From Verrucomicrobiota bacterium (GTDB lineage Bacteria > Verrucomicrobiota > Verrucomicrobiia > Opitutales > Opitutaceae), in assembly GCA_016235555.1 (NCBI GenBank), contig JACRKC010000099.1:21262-85261 (forward strand): a stretch of 64,000 nt of DNA, in the 5' to 3' direction. The notes beneath the pieces are model-generated. The model ran no database searches. It had not been told where the DNA came from and was given only the letters and a program-made list of their open reading frames with translations. Shown here piece after piece: positions 42,301 to 50,040 of the stretch. A program made the translations under genes and the position numbers. Numbering within the stretch: position 1 is the first letter of the stretch; each line of letters begins with the position of its first letter.

Positions 42301-42615
42301 GCCGGGCGCGACGGTGACGGGGATATCCTTTTCGTCGAGGCCGGTGAAAAACACGCGCAACGTGATCGCCCCGGCGGGCACGGCGGCGAGCTGGTAGGTG
42401 CCGTCCTCGCCCGTGAAGGCGACGAGGTTGGTGCCTTTGACGGAGACGCGGGCGTTGTTGAGCCGGTCGCCGGTGACGAGGTGCTGCACGCGGCCCTCGA
42501 TGGTGCCGGTCGCCCGTTCGACGGGCTCAGGCCGGGCGGATTGGGCGCGGGCAACGGCGGCGAGGAGCAGGACGGAAGCAAAAAAACAGGGAAGGAGTAG
42601 TCGGAGGGTTTTCAT
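39331..42615 (-). CDS. TonB-dependent receptor 3
   Basis: 1094 residues from the ATG at 42615 (MKTLRLLLPCFFASVLLLAA). Signal peptide cleaved near ARAQ. The carboxypeptidase-regulatory-like domain begins ATGTIEGRVQHLVTGDRL and has EDGTYQLAAVPAG. TonB-box-like TDETVRLDQFVVQA, VNEQRMALGQKSVISADQFG, plug with GELMKWLPGVSVEYFANNIV and EDSANAIGGSVNMVRRSAF. The barrel ends AGVTGSF with the terminal Phe. Nine residues, SARPEPVER, lie between the cleavage site and the domain, where receptors 1 and 2 have only A or PGA; they come from an interspersed repeat (42511-42540). The upstream DNA lacks the 31 bp motif, so its regulation probably differs. Oligosaccharide cargo likely. Confidence 0.95.
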   Translation of the reverse strand: MKTLRLLLPCFFASVLLLAAVARAQSARPEPVERATGTIEGRVQHLVTGDRLNNARVSVKGTNLVAFTGEDGTYQLAAVPAGAITLRVFFTGLDEKDIPVTVAPGQVVQQDVKLTSVGRYGTTDETVRLDQFVVQAVKETDAAAIAVNEQRMALGQKSVISADQFGTIPDSNPGELMKWLPGVSVEYFANNIVGVSVRGLDAVNTEIRFDNMPVASASTATLGTSNRDRNFEMMGASAADIARVEVRKLRTPEDSANAIGGSVNMVRRSAFEADRRRFTYQALFTTDHESLGLGSRAGIRDTRLPGWRPNFKLTWTDPVSKTFGYAVTFNHNDVLGRVHWSFPTVNFGNADQAAAAKARLAAGRPLTTVSVLNPAAFTEGIHDNPKQDVTDAASVKLDWRPVRGLRLSYSLSGSRYQERAGDDVRFNWLTGAQSTAVTAAVLDTPLGSPGTNDQRNVYGNLGTGSIRYDLREAWRNGVKDTFTNAAEAEWRHRDWLVNAAGSFSMSKHIFRDTDDGFFGSNTFNGSGLPLTGVGTGTAGSRQLLTVNFRDIGDQFNARTIKSYAAATGQTTLGPELNWQDPSTMTIGGAVSRPGKTNESIGALRLKVKRTFSLAGNPFAVRLGYDYDELFRNVQNYDAKIYTFVGADHIAQTADDHAGQIAAVNTLPERDAYYDFPAVTRVSMRRLYQLYQQHPDWFQLRDAESFRFTTVEPYEVNEKTYAPWLEFSGAFFQNRLTYSGGVRYERADADALGSLDRGSRYVTRQGLVDGTLAGNMVRYVRKGATGHGSNDGWFPSLQLNYSLRENLILRAGFAKTQAKNRFGRAIIPSTTFNFDPVTTGPFANVALGSVNRPKPALKPWVASNYEAHLEYYTAQGGVITLGGFVKDIKNVQVQQTELLDTPAKLAALDLEPTFLNFQATTWLNQGIGQINGEELSVRQPLDRWLPSALRGFNVTGSFNHNHLARFSYTNGNISGDFQNYYENQLKASLGYRRGKIGANLGVIRYGRVYRQREDIAASATNPAIRGDRFYPPYTAVDFNLEFGVTRWAKLFLSGRNITNAQKTRWRVVDGAPAWSNFQIANNLGFTFTAGVTGSF
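42511..42540. repeat. 'PEPVE' interspersed repeat inside TonB receptor 3
   Basis: cgcccgttcgacgggctcag then gccgggcgga. It is the palindromic cccgttcgacgggctc-type repeat, translated SARPEPVER. A related copy lies at 62098-62125. Confidence 0.75.
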
Positions 42616-42862
42616 GGGGCGAAGGGGTGGGAGCGACGGCCTGTAAAATATCGGCCGGGTGATTGGAGAACTGATCTCCACCTTACCTGCCGGTCAAGAG
42701 GGTGGGAATGGATAATGCCAGAACCTTCATGGATAAAATCGCCTGCTATCACGCAATCCGGGCAAGGCACCGCCCGGGCGTTTCCGGAGCGACCGGAACG
42801 TGCCAACTTGCCGGCGGCGCGAAAAGGCCGGCCGCGATTATACCGTTAAGCTGCTGCGCCCC

Positions 42863-43105
42863 TCAATCGGCCGCGACGAAGGCGAAGCGCGCCACGCGCC
42901 GCCCCGCGAGTTCGATCGTCTCGACGAACATCGCGGCGGGGCGGACCCAGAGGCCGCGTTCGCCGTAGAGCGCTTGATAAACCACGAGCGGTTCCAGGGT
43001 CTCCGAATGCCGGGCGAGCCCCAGCACCCGATACTCGTTGCCCTTGTAGTGGCGGTAACGGCCGGGGCGGGGAGCGGAAGGAAGAGGAGGCAGATGGTCG
43101 TTCAT
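42863..43105 (-). CDS. DUF1653 family protein
   Basis: 80 residues from the ATG at 43105. It matches DUF1653: PRPGRYRHYKGNEYRVLGLA, then RHSETLEPLVVYQALYGERG and LWVRPAAMFVETIE. This small beta-rich family is conserved but has no established function. Length is normal. It lies alone; the gap to TonB receptor 3 (42616-42862) holds no other gene and no copy of the shared motif. Confidence 0.92.
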   Translation of the reverse strand: MNDHLPPLPSAPRPGRYRHYKGNEYRVLGLARHSETLEPLVVYQALYGERGLWVRPAAMFVETIELAGRRVARFAFVAAD

Positions 43106-43648
43106 CAGAACAAGGGTGTCGAAATACGCGGGGAAACGATTGGATCAGCCCGATGGGTAGCTCGCGGCCTTTCGCCAGGCAAACAGCGAGTAGGTCAGCG
43201 CGCTTGCGCGGGTGTAACACACACCGAGGACAACGGGTGTCTGTTTCCGAGGTGGGCGGGCACGTCCCCGTGCCCGCATGAGCAGAGCGCCTGCGACCGT
43301 CGAAATGCGGGCGCAGGGACGCGCCCGCCCACCTCGCGCCCAAACGCGCATGGTTCCCTCCCAGCCTCCCGGGCTGTCCTCGGTTTGTGTTATACCCCGC
43401 TTGCGCGCGCTTCCCGCGCCGCAAGCGGGCTGGCCTACGAGTTACAAATACAAGACGAAAGGCCATGCGGGGTGGGCGGCAGGGTTGGAGCGATTCAGGT
43501 CGCCCGGGCGGCTCGCAACCGGGGCGGGGCAGTGGCGGGCGGGCTCGCCCGGGCCTGGCGACTCGTTCCGTCCGTCACGTTGGCGCGCTGCCGTCCGAAA
43601 CCGCTTGAGCCCGGCGGGCGTCACGCTCCGCAATCCTCCCCGTCGCGT
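43106..43648. repeat. Composite nested palindromic element, no gene
   Basis: Outer arms gtaggtcagcgcgcttgcgc ... cacaccgagga (43190-43230) and tcctcggtttgtgtt ... gctggcctac (43377-43438). Nested inside are arms at 43249-43279 and 43305-43335 (gaggtgggcgggcacgtccc against ggacgcgcccgcccacctc). The right-hand words recur at 46527-46590. From 43440 to 43648 nothing recognisable is seen apart from the upstream region of the metallophosphoesterase gene. Confidence 0.75.
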
Positions 43649-44842
43649 ATGAAGACCTCTGTTTCTCTGGCCCGTGCGCCGGCCGTCACCCGCCGCCAGT
43701 TCGTCAGCACGGCGGCGGCTGCCGCCGGCCTCGCGGTGGCGCCGGCCTGCCTCCGGGTGGCGGCTGGCGTGAAGGCGCCCTTTTCCTTCGTGCTGCTCGG
43801 CGACCTGCACTACGACCAACTCGAGCACCACGACCTCGCGTGGCTCGACCGCACGCATCCGAAGGATCTCAGCCAGATCAAAAACTATTCGCGGATCACC
43901 ACGGAGGTCATGCCACGGCTGTTCGCGACGGTGCGCGCGACGGTGCAGGAGCTGAACCGCGCGCCGGCCACGCGGGTGGCTTTCGTGCTGCAGGCGGGCG
44001 ATCTCGTGGAAGGGCTGTGCGGCAGCGAGGCCCTGGCGGCCCGGCAGAACACCGGGGCGCTGGCCTGCGTGCGCGAGGCCCGCTTGGGCGCGCCGTTCCT
44101 GTTCACGAAGGGCAATCACGACGTCACGGGCGATGGCGCGAAGGAGGCGTTTGCGGAGGTGTTTCACCCGTTTCTCACGGAACAGGCCCGGGCGGTCACG
44201 GCCGGCCTGCCCGGGCTGAAAAGCGCGCGCTACACGGTGGAGTGCGGCAACGCCCAGTTCGTCTTCTTCGACGCTTACGAGGCGGCGGCCAGCCTCGAGT
44301 GGTTTGAGGCGGTGGCGGCGAGGCGCACCGCGGAGCATTGCTTCGTGGTCGTGCACCCGCCGGTCGTGCCCTACGGGGCGCGGGCGACGTGGCATCTGTT
44401 TTCCGCCGAGCGGGACAAGGCGCGGCGCGAAAAATTTCTGGGCATCCTCGGCCGCCAGCGGGCGTTCGTGCTGGGCGGCCACATCCACAAATACGCCACG
44501 CTGGCCCGTGAAGCGGGCGGCGGGCGCTTTGCGCAGTTGGCGCTCAGCAGCGTCGTCGGCAGCGCCGGCGTCAGGGCGAAGACGCCGCTCTCCGGCCTGG
44601 TCGAATACACCGGCGACCAGATTCGCGTGGAGCCGGATTTCTCGCCGGACACGGCGGCGGCGCGGCGCGCGGTTTACGAGGCCGAGCGGCCGTTCGTGAG
44701 GGCGTTCGAATACGCCGATCTGCCCGGCTACGCCGTGGTGACGGTCGATGGACCCCGCGTGCAGGCGAGGATGTATGCCGGGGTGGGGCGCGAGCTCTGG
44801 CGGACCGTCGATCTGTCCGGATTGCTCCACGGAGCCGGTTGA
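43649..44842 (+). CDS. Metallophosphoesterase with Tat signal
   Basis: 397 residues from the ATG at 43649 (MKTSVSLARAPAVTRRQFVS). The N-terminus has a twin-arginine motif (TRRQFVS), so export is folded and probably periplasmic. The calcineurin-like metal site is complete: D52-x-H54 in LLGDLHYD, GD at 117-118 in LQAGDLVEG, N156-H-D158 in TKGNHDVTGDG, a later HPP, and GGHIHKY near the end. Likely a dinuclear-metal phosphodiesterase or phosphatase. The next gene on the same strand is a BNR-4 propeller (66 bp gap). Substrate unknown; glycerophosphodiester- or nucleotide-type compounds are typical of the fold. Confidence 0.93.
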   Translation: MKTSVSLARAPAVTRRQFVSTAAAAAGLAVAPACLRVAAGVKAPFSFVLLGDLHYDQLEHHDLAWLDRTHPKDLSQIKNYSRITTEVMPRLFATVRATVQELNRAPATRVAFVLQAGDLVEGLCGSEALAARQNTGALACVREARLGAPFLFTKGNHDVTGDGAKEAFAEVFHPFLTEQARAVTAGLPGLKSARYTVECGNAQFVFFDAYEAAASLEWFEAVAARRTAEHCFVVVHPPVVPYGARATWHLFSAERDKARREKFLGILGRQRAFVLGGHIHKYATLAREAGGGRFAQLALSSVVGSAGVRAKTPLSGLVEYTGDQIRVEPDFSPDTAAARRAVYEAERPFVRAFEYADLPGYAVVTVDGPRVQARMYAGVGRELWRTVDLSGLLHGAG

Positions 44843-44908
44843 CCGGCGCTGAACCGACGCAGGCATTTTTGCCGTGTAGCCCCCGCCGGGGGGCGGCGTC
44901 ATTCCGGC

Positions 44909-46285
44909 ATGAACGTCCTCCGATTTCTCGCGCTCGGTGTGCTGGTGGTGGCCACGTGGTTGCCGGGCGCGGAGTCCCGGGGCCGGCTCATCGACCGCGT
45001 CTGGTCGGGCGCCCCTGTCAGCTTTGCAATGCTCTCGGAGCGCGGCTGGCAGTTCATCGCCTACTACGATGCGGAACGGCGCATCACGGTCGCCGGTCGC
45101 AAACTCGGCGGCGAGCAATGGACGACGGTCCGGCCGCCGGGCGGGCCGGTGCCGGCGCGCAAGCGCGACTCCAATGTCACGGGCTGGGACAGCCACAACT
45201 ACCTGCGGCTCGCACTGGATCGCGACGGCTGTCTGCACCTCTCGGGCAACATGCACGTCGATCCGCTGGTTTATTACCGCACGCGCGTGCCGTTCGACGT
45301 GACGACGCTCGAGCGCCTCGACCGCATGACCGGCGACCGCGAGACGCGCTGCACCTACCCGGTGTTTTTCAACAATCAGGCGGGCGACTTGGTGTTCCGC
45401 TACCGCGATGGCAGCAGCGGCAACGGCAGCGATCTCTACAACATCTACGACGCCACGACCCGCACCTGGCGCCGGCTGCTCGACACGCCGCTGCTCGAAG
45501 GCGAGGGCCAGCGCAACGCCTACGCGACGCAACCCACCCCCGGCCCCGACGGACGTTTTCACCTCGTCTGGATGTGGCGCGAGACGCCCGACGCCTCCAG
45601 CAACCACTCGATCTCCTACGCGCGCAGCCGCGACCTCGTGCATTGGGAAAACAGCCGCGGCGAATCGCTCAGGCTGCCCATCACCCTCGCGACCAGCGAT
45701 GTCGTCGATCCAGCGAAGGTGAAGGAAGGCCTCATCAACATGACGATGGCGCTCGGCTTCGATGCGGCGAAGCGGCCGGTCGTGACCTATCATCGCTACG
45801 ATGCGAACGGAAAGTCGCAGGTGTATGCGGCGCGGCCGCGCGGGGGCGCGCCGGGTTGGGACGTCGTGCAGGTGAGCGACTGGAGTTTTCGCTGGGAATT
45901 CTCCGGAGGCGGCTCGATCGACGGCGAAGTGGGCGTCGGGCCGGTGCGCGCCGAGAAGGACGGCACGCTGGTCATGAACTACAACTCCAAGGCCGGCGGC
46001 TCCGGGCGCTGGCGGCTCGACGCCGGCACATTGGCGCGAACCGGGCAGCTCCCCGCCGTGGTCGAATCGCGTCCGCGCGAGGCCGGTCGCATGCGCTCCA
46101 CTTATCCGGGCATGACCCCGCAGACGCTCGTGACGCGCAGCGACGGACGCCGCTGGGTGCTGCGCTGGGAGACGCTTGGCCGCAACCGCGACAAGCCGCG
46201 CGCCGAGGCGCCGCCGCCCACCGAGTTGTGGCTCTACGAATTGCCCGACGCCGAGGTGCCGGACGCGGTGCGCGTGGGCTCGTGA
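44909..46285 (+). CDS. BNR-4 repeat (beta-propeller) secreted protein
   Basis: 458 residues from the ATG at 44909 (MNVLRFLALGVLVVATWLPG) with a clear signal peptide. Matches the BNR repeat-containing family: GWDSHNYLRLALDRDGCLHL followed by SGNMHVDPLVYYRTR, CTYPVFFNNQAGDLVFRYRD, QPTPGPDGRFHLVWMWRETP, SNHSISYARSRDLVHWENSR and repeated Asp-box-like turns. The propeller is close in type to the PL24/PL25 ulvan-lyase family. Catalytic His (SHNY, SGNMH) and Tyr positions can be seen, but assignment as a lyase is an inference. Between a metallophosphoesterase and an esterase, it probably binds or cuts a polysaccharide outside the cytoplasm. Confidence 0.87.
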   Translation: MNVLRFLALGVLVVATWLPGAESRGRLIDRVWSGAPVSFAMLSERGWQFIAYYDAERRITVAGRKLGGEQWTTVRPPGGPVPARKRDSNVTGWDSHNYLRLALDRDGCLHLSGNMHVDPLVYYRTRVPFDVTTLERLDRMTGDRETRCTYPVFFNNQAGDLVFRYRDGSSGNGSDLYNIYDATTRTWRRLLDTPLLEGEGQRNAYATQPTPGPDGRFHLVWMWRETPDASSNHSISYARSRDLVHWENSRGESLRLPITLATSDVVDPAKVKEGLINMTMALGFDAAKRPVVTYHRYDANGKSQVYAARPRGGAPGWDVVQVSDWSFRWEFSGGGSIDGEVGVGPVRAEKDGTLVMNYNSKAGGSGRWRLDAGTLARTGQLPAVVESRPREAGRMRSTYPGMTPQTLVTRSDGRRWVLRWETLGRNRDKPRAEAPPPTELWLYELPDAEVPDAVRVGS

Positions 46286-46762
46286 CCCGCTCCGCGACAC
46301 CGGTTCGAAAAACACTGCACGATCAAAGCCAACGGGCGGGCGGGGCGCTCCGCGTGCAGCCAGAGGCAGGCGGAGCGACGGGCGCAGCTCACTTTCTTGC
46401 AGCGAGGCGAAAGGTGGGCCGGCCGCTCCGCGGGCGGCCAGGGGCGAGTGAGAACGGAAGTCAACTGGCCGGGCGCGGAGCGCCCGGCCCACCCGCTGGC
46501 TTTCCGGTTTGAATGCACAAAGCGTTCCCACGTAGGCCAGCGCGCTGGCGCGTGCCAAACCGCACTCGCAGGCGAGCTGACCTATAGTTACGAAACCACA
46601 CCGGAAAGCCGTGCGGCCCACCCTCTGCGCGCGCACTTCGCAGAAAACTGAGCTGCGCCCCGGAGCGACGCACCGCGAAAAAACTCCGTGCCCTCGGCGG
46701 GTTGGTTGCTCTACGGTGACGGGTGATTCGAAGTTGGCTCGAACCACCCCGACCGCTTTTCC
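46286..46762. other. Intergenic region with several palindromic repeats
   Basis: 46337-46505 holds pieces of the 'gggcgctccgcg' family (gggcggggcgctccgcgtgc, gggccggccgctccgcg, gggcgcggagcgcccggccc). 46527-46595 repeats words from 43190-43438 (gtaggccagcgcgctggcgc, gagctgacctatagttac). The upstream region of the alpha/beta hydrolase follows. No gene is seen. Confidence 0.7.
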
Positions 46763-47677
46763 ATGACGCGCATCCTTGCCCTGTTGCTTCTCGTTTCCTG
46801 CCCGGCGCTCGCCGCCGACGCGGCCCTGCCGGCCGGTGCCCGGCTCATGACCGACGTGGCGTTTCTCGCGCCGGGTCGCACCGAGAAACTCGATGTCTAC
46901 CTGCCCGCGCCGCCGCCGGCGGGAAAACTTTCGCCCGCGGTGGTGTGGATCCACGGCGGCGGCTGGACCGGTGGCACGAAGGTGGAAGCGCGGGCGAAGA
47001 ACATCTGCTCGGCGCTCGTCAGCGCCGGCTACGTCGCGCTCAACATCGATTACAAACTCGGCGAGGGCGCGTGGCCGACCAATCTGCACGACTGCAAAAA
47101 CGCGGTGCGCTTCCTGCGCACGCACGCGAAGGAGTGGCAGGTCGACCCCGATCGCATCGCGGTCGCGGGCGGCTCGGCGGGCGGCCACCTCGCGCTGATG
47201 GTGGGCTACACGAGTGGCCTGAAAGAACTCGAGCCCGACGCGCCTTACCCGGGCGTGTCGAGTGCCGTCCGCGCCGTGATCAACATGTATGGGATCAGCG
47301 ATATCTTCACGCGGCGCGAGATCGAGCCCAACGGCACGGTGACGGACCGGGTGCGACCGCTCGGACCGGTGGGCGTCTATGGCCACGCAGACAACAAAGC
47401 CGCCTACCGCCTCGCGTCGCCGGTGAGCCACATCGGCAGGAAAACCCCGCCGACGCTGATCCTGCACGGCGACAAGGACACGACGGTGGACCTGCGGCAG
47501 TCGACGGATCTCGCCGCGTTGCTGGCCAAGGCCGGCGTGCCGCACGAACTCGTGGTCGTGCCCGGGGCGGGCCACACGTTCGACTGGGCGACGTGGAGCA
47601 AGAAACCGCTCTCGCGTGACGTGCGGGCGATCGCGCTCGCGTTTTTGGAAAAACATCTCGCGCCGGCGGCGAAGTAA
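46763..47677 (+). CDS. Alpha/beta hydrolase (BD-FAE-type esterase)
   Basis: 304 residues from the ATG at 46763 (MTRILALLLLVSCPALAADA), with a signal peptide. The oxyanion motif is VVWIHGGGWTGG (HGGGW, 64-68), the nucleophile Ser138 in GGSAGGHLAL, the acid in LILHGDKDTTVDLRQ and the His in PGAGHTFDWATW. This is the standard layout of the BD-FAE carbohydrate esterase family, which removes acetyl or feruloyl groups from hemicellulose. Periplasmic or exported. It sits 27 bp before a DUF6259 gene, suggesting co-transcription and a shared polysaccharide substrate. Confidence 0.92.
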   Translation: MTRILALLLLVSCPALAADAALPAGARLMTDVAFLAPGRTEKLDVYLPAPPPAGKLSPAVVWIHGGGWTGGTKVEARAKNICSALVSAGYVALNIDYKLGEGAWPTNLHDCKNAVRFLRTHAKEWQVDPDRIAVAGGSAGGHLALMVGYTSGLKELEPDAPYPGVSSAVRAVINMYGISDIFTRREIEPNGTVTDRVRPLGPVGVYGHADNKAAYRLASPVSHIGRKTPPTLILHGDKDTTVDLRQSTDLAALLAKAGVPHELVVVPGAGHTFDWATWSKKPLSRDVRAIALAFLEKHLAPAAK

Positions 47678-47704
47678 GCCCGGCGCCGATTCGCGGGGCA
47701 TCTG

Positions 47705-49975
47705 ATGAGACGCACGCTCGGATTGATCGTGGTGCTGTGCGCGCTGGTCGCGGCGGCGGCGCGCTCGGCCGAACTGGTGCGGCTGTCGTCGACGCGGTTG
47801 CAGGTCGGGTTCGACGCCGCCACCGGCCGGTGGGTCGAACTGACCGATGTCGCGACGGGGCACAACTTCGTGGCCGGAGCGGTCGCGAGCGCGCCGTGGT
47901 GGTCGCTGCAGTTGGCGGCGGGCGCCAAGGAGTTTTCGGTCGAGGCGAAGGATGCCGGGCGGTTCGAGTGCCGGGCGCCCGCGGGCAGCGAGCGGACGCT
48001 GCGGCTCGCGTGGAGCGAGTTTGCCGGTCCGGCACCGGCGGGTCTGCGCGTGGAGGTGGTGATCAGCCCGACGGACGATCCGGCTGTGGGCCGCTGGGAA
48101 ATTGCGGTGGCCAAGCCGCGCGAGTGTGCGGTGCGGCAGGTGGTGTTTCCCAAAATCGCGAGCCTCGCCGAACAGCCGCGCGAGTTTCTGGCGATGCCGA
48201 CCTGGCTCGGCGAGTTGCTCGCGAATCCGCGGCAGGCGCTCGCTGGCACGACGCGCCAAGGCACGCGGCTCGCGATGGACTATCCCGGCCGGCTCGCGCT
48301 GCAATGCGTGGCGTTTTATGCGGAAGGCGGGGCCGGACTCTATCTGGCGGCCGACGACGCCGCGGCGTTGCGCAAGGCCTTTGTCGCGACGGCCGATGGC
48401 CGTGGCGGGATGGCGTTGGAAGTCGCGCACCTGCCGGAAAACGGCGCGCTCGGCAGCGAGCGCTACGCGCCCGCCTACGGCGTGAGGTTGGGCACGTTTC
48501 AAGGCGACTGGATCACCGCGGCGGAGCGCTATCGCACCTGGGCGTTGTTGCAGCCGTGGGCGCTGGACAGCCGGCTCGCGAGCGGGCGCATGCCAGCGTG
48601 GGTGCGCGACACGGCGCTGTGGGTGTGGAATCGCGGCCGCTCGGACGAGGTGCTCGCCCCGGCGGCAGCGATGCAGCGCGAGCTCGGGCTGCCGGTCAGC
48701 GTGCTGTGGCATTGGTGGCACGGCTGCGCCTACGACACGGGGTTTCCCGAATATCTGCCGCCACGCGAAGGGGCGGAGTCGTTTTCGCGGGCGCTGGCCG
48801 CGGCGCACGCGCAGCAGGTGCACGCGATGGTCTACATGAACCAGCGACTCTGGGGCCTGACGACGCGCAGCTGGAGCGAGGAGGGCGCCGCGGCGTTCGC
48901 CGTGCGGCGGGCTGACGGCACGTATCGCGAGGAAGTCTACAACACGTTCACGAAACAGGCGTGCGTCTCGATGTGCATGGGCACGGCATTCTGGCGCAAC
49001 AAATACGCGGGACTCGCGGAGCGTGCGATCCGTGAACTCGGGGTCGACGGCATCTACATGGACCAGGCGTGCAGCAGCCTCGCGTGCTACGACCCGAAGC
49101 ATGGCCATGCCCTCGGCGGCGGGGCGTATTGGATGGACGGCTTTCGCCAGCTCTCGACCGACATCCGGCGCCGCGGTGCCGACGTGCGCCCGATCGCGCT
49201 GGCGGGCGAGGGCACGGGCGAAGCGTGGCTGCCGTATCTCGACCTCATGCTCAGCCTCGAAGTGAGTCGCGAGCGCTATCACGCGCCGACGCCGCCGTGG
49301 GAGCCGATCCCGTTTTTTCAAGCGGTCTACCACCGCCACTCGATCCAGTTTGGCAACTACTCGTCGCTCACGATGCCGCCCTATGACGAACTGTGGCCGG
49401 CCGAGTTTGCGCCCAAGGAGCCGCTGCGCCTGCTTGACCAGAAATACGCGCGGCAATTCCGCCTCGAACAGGCGCGCGCCTTCGTCTGGGGCCAGCAGCC
49501 GATGATCGCGAATTTCCGGCCGTCGCTTCTCCGGGAACGCCCCGACGAGATCGCCTACGTGGTCCGGCTCGCCCGCCTGCGGCAGGCGACGCTCGACTAC
49601 CTGCTGCACGGCGAGTTCGTGCGCCCGCCGACGATGGACGCACGGCGGGAAACCTGCGACGTGTCGCGATTATCAATCTACGCGGGGCAGCAGGGCGCGC
49701 TGACATCGTTCACGAAGGCATTGCCGCAGCTGGTCGCTGGAGCATGGCGTTCGCCAGCGGGTAAGCTCGCCGTGGCGCTCGCCAGCATCGCGGATGAGCC
49801 GCAGGTGCTGACGCTCGGCTTCGACGCGGCCGAGCACCAGGTGCCCACCGGGAGTCGCGTCGTGCGGATCGATGAACAGGGGCGGACGCCGTTCGACGCC
49901 GTGCGTGAAGATGGCACGCTGAAGGTGACGCTGCCGCCGCGTGGTGCCTGCGTGCTGGAGTTCTCCCGGCCGTAG
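47705..49975 (+). CDS. DUF6259 protein (putative glycosidase)
   Basis: 756 residues from the ATG at 47705 (MRRTLGLIVVLCALVAAAAR), with a signal peptide. The N-terminal part is a beta-sandwich (~20-280). A TIM-barrel region follows with WVRDTALWVWNRGR, VSVLWHWWHGCAYDTGFPEY, ELGVDGIYMDQACSSLACYD (DGIYxD, a candidate nucleophile as in alpha-galactosidase-type clans), IALAGEGTGEAWLPYLDLML and FGNYSSLTMPPYDELWP, then a C-terminal beta domain. DUF6259 has no assigned activity. Fold and position after an exported esterase suggest a glycoside hydrolase. Substrate unknown. Confidence 0.85.
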   Translation: MRRTLGLIVVLCALVAAAARSAELVRLSSTRLQVGFDAATGRWVELTDVATGHNFVAGAVASAPWWSLQLAAGAKEFSVEAKDAGRFECRAPAGSERTLRLAWSEFAGPAPAGLRVEVVISPTDDPAVGRWEIAVAKPRECAVRQVVFPKIASLAEQPREFLAMPTWLGELLANPRQALAGTTRQGTRLAMDYPGRLALQCVAFYAEGGAGLYLAADDAAALRKAFVATADGRGGMALEVAHLPENGALGSERYAPAYGVRLGTFQGDWITAAERYRTWALLQPWALDSRLASGRMPAWVRDTALWVWNRGRSDEVLAPAAAMQRELGLPVSVLWHWWHGCAYDTGFPEYLPPREGAESFSRALAAAHAQQVHAMVYMNQRLWGLTTRSWSEEGAAAFAVRRADGTYREEVYNTFTKQACVSMCMGTAFWRNKYAGLAERAIRELGVDGIYMDQACSSLACYDPKHGHALGGGAYWMDGFRQLSTDIRRRGADVRPIALAGEGTGEAWLPYLDLMLSLEVSRERYHAPTPPWEPIPFFQAVYHRHSIQFGNYSSLTMPPYDELWPAEFAPKEPLRLLDQKYARQFRLEQARAFVWGQQPMIANFRPSLLRERPDEIAYVVRLARLRQATLDYLLHGEFVRPPTMDARRETCDVSRLSIYAGQQGALTSFTKALPQLVAGAWRSPAGKLAVALASIADEPQVLTLGFDAAEHQVPTGSRVVRIDEQGRTPFDAVREDGTLKVTLPPRGACVLEFSRP

Positions 49976-49977
49976 CG

Positions 49978-50036
49978 GCGGTGTAGGTCGGGGTTTATCC
50001 CCGACGAGTCGGGCGTAAAGCCCGACCTACATAAGC
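49978..50036. repeat. Palindromic repeat at a convergent gene end
   Basis: gtgtaggtcggggtttatcc pairs with taaagcccgacctacata, centre ccgacgagtcggg. It lies between convergent genes (DUF6259 and GH43-like) and may act as a bidirectional terminator. Confidence 0.8.
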
Positions 50037-50040
50037 CGGG

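Noticed and set aside
42616..42862. A fourth copy of the shared motif upstream of TonB receptor 3
   Set aside because: Two similar words (tggataatgcc, tggataaaatcgcc) occur but do not match the motif core or spacing.
43442..49609. A 2055-codon open frame on the minus strand
   Set aside because: It is antisense to four well-supported plus-strand genes, is rich in Arg/His/Ala/Pro without domains, and is explained by codon bias in GC-rich DNA.
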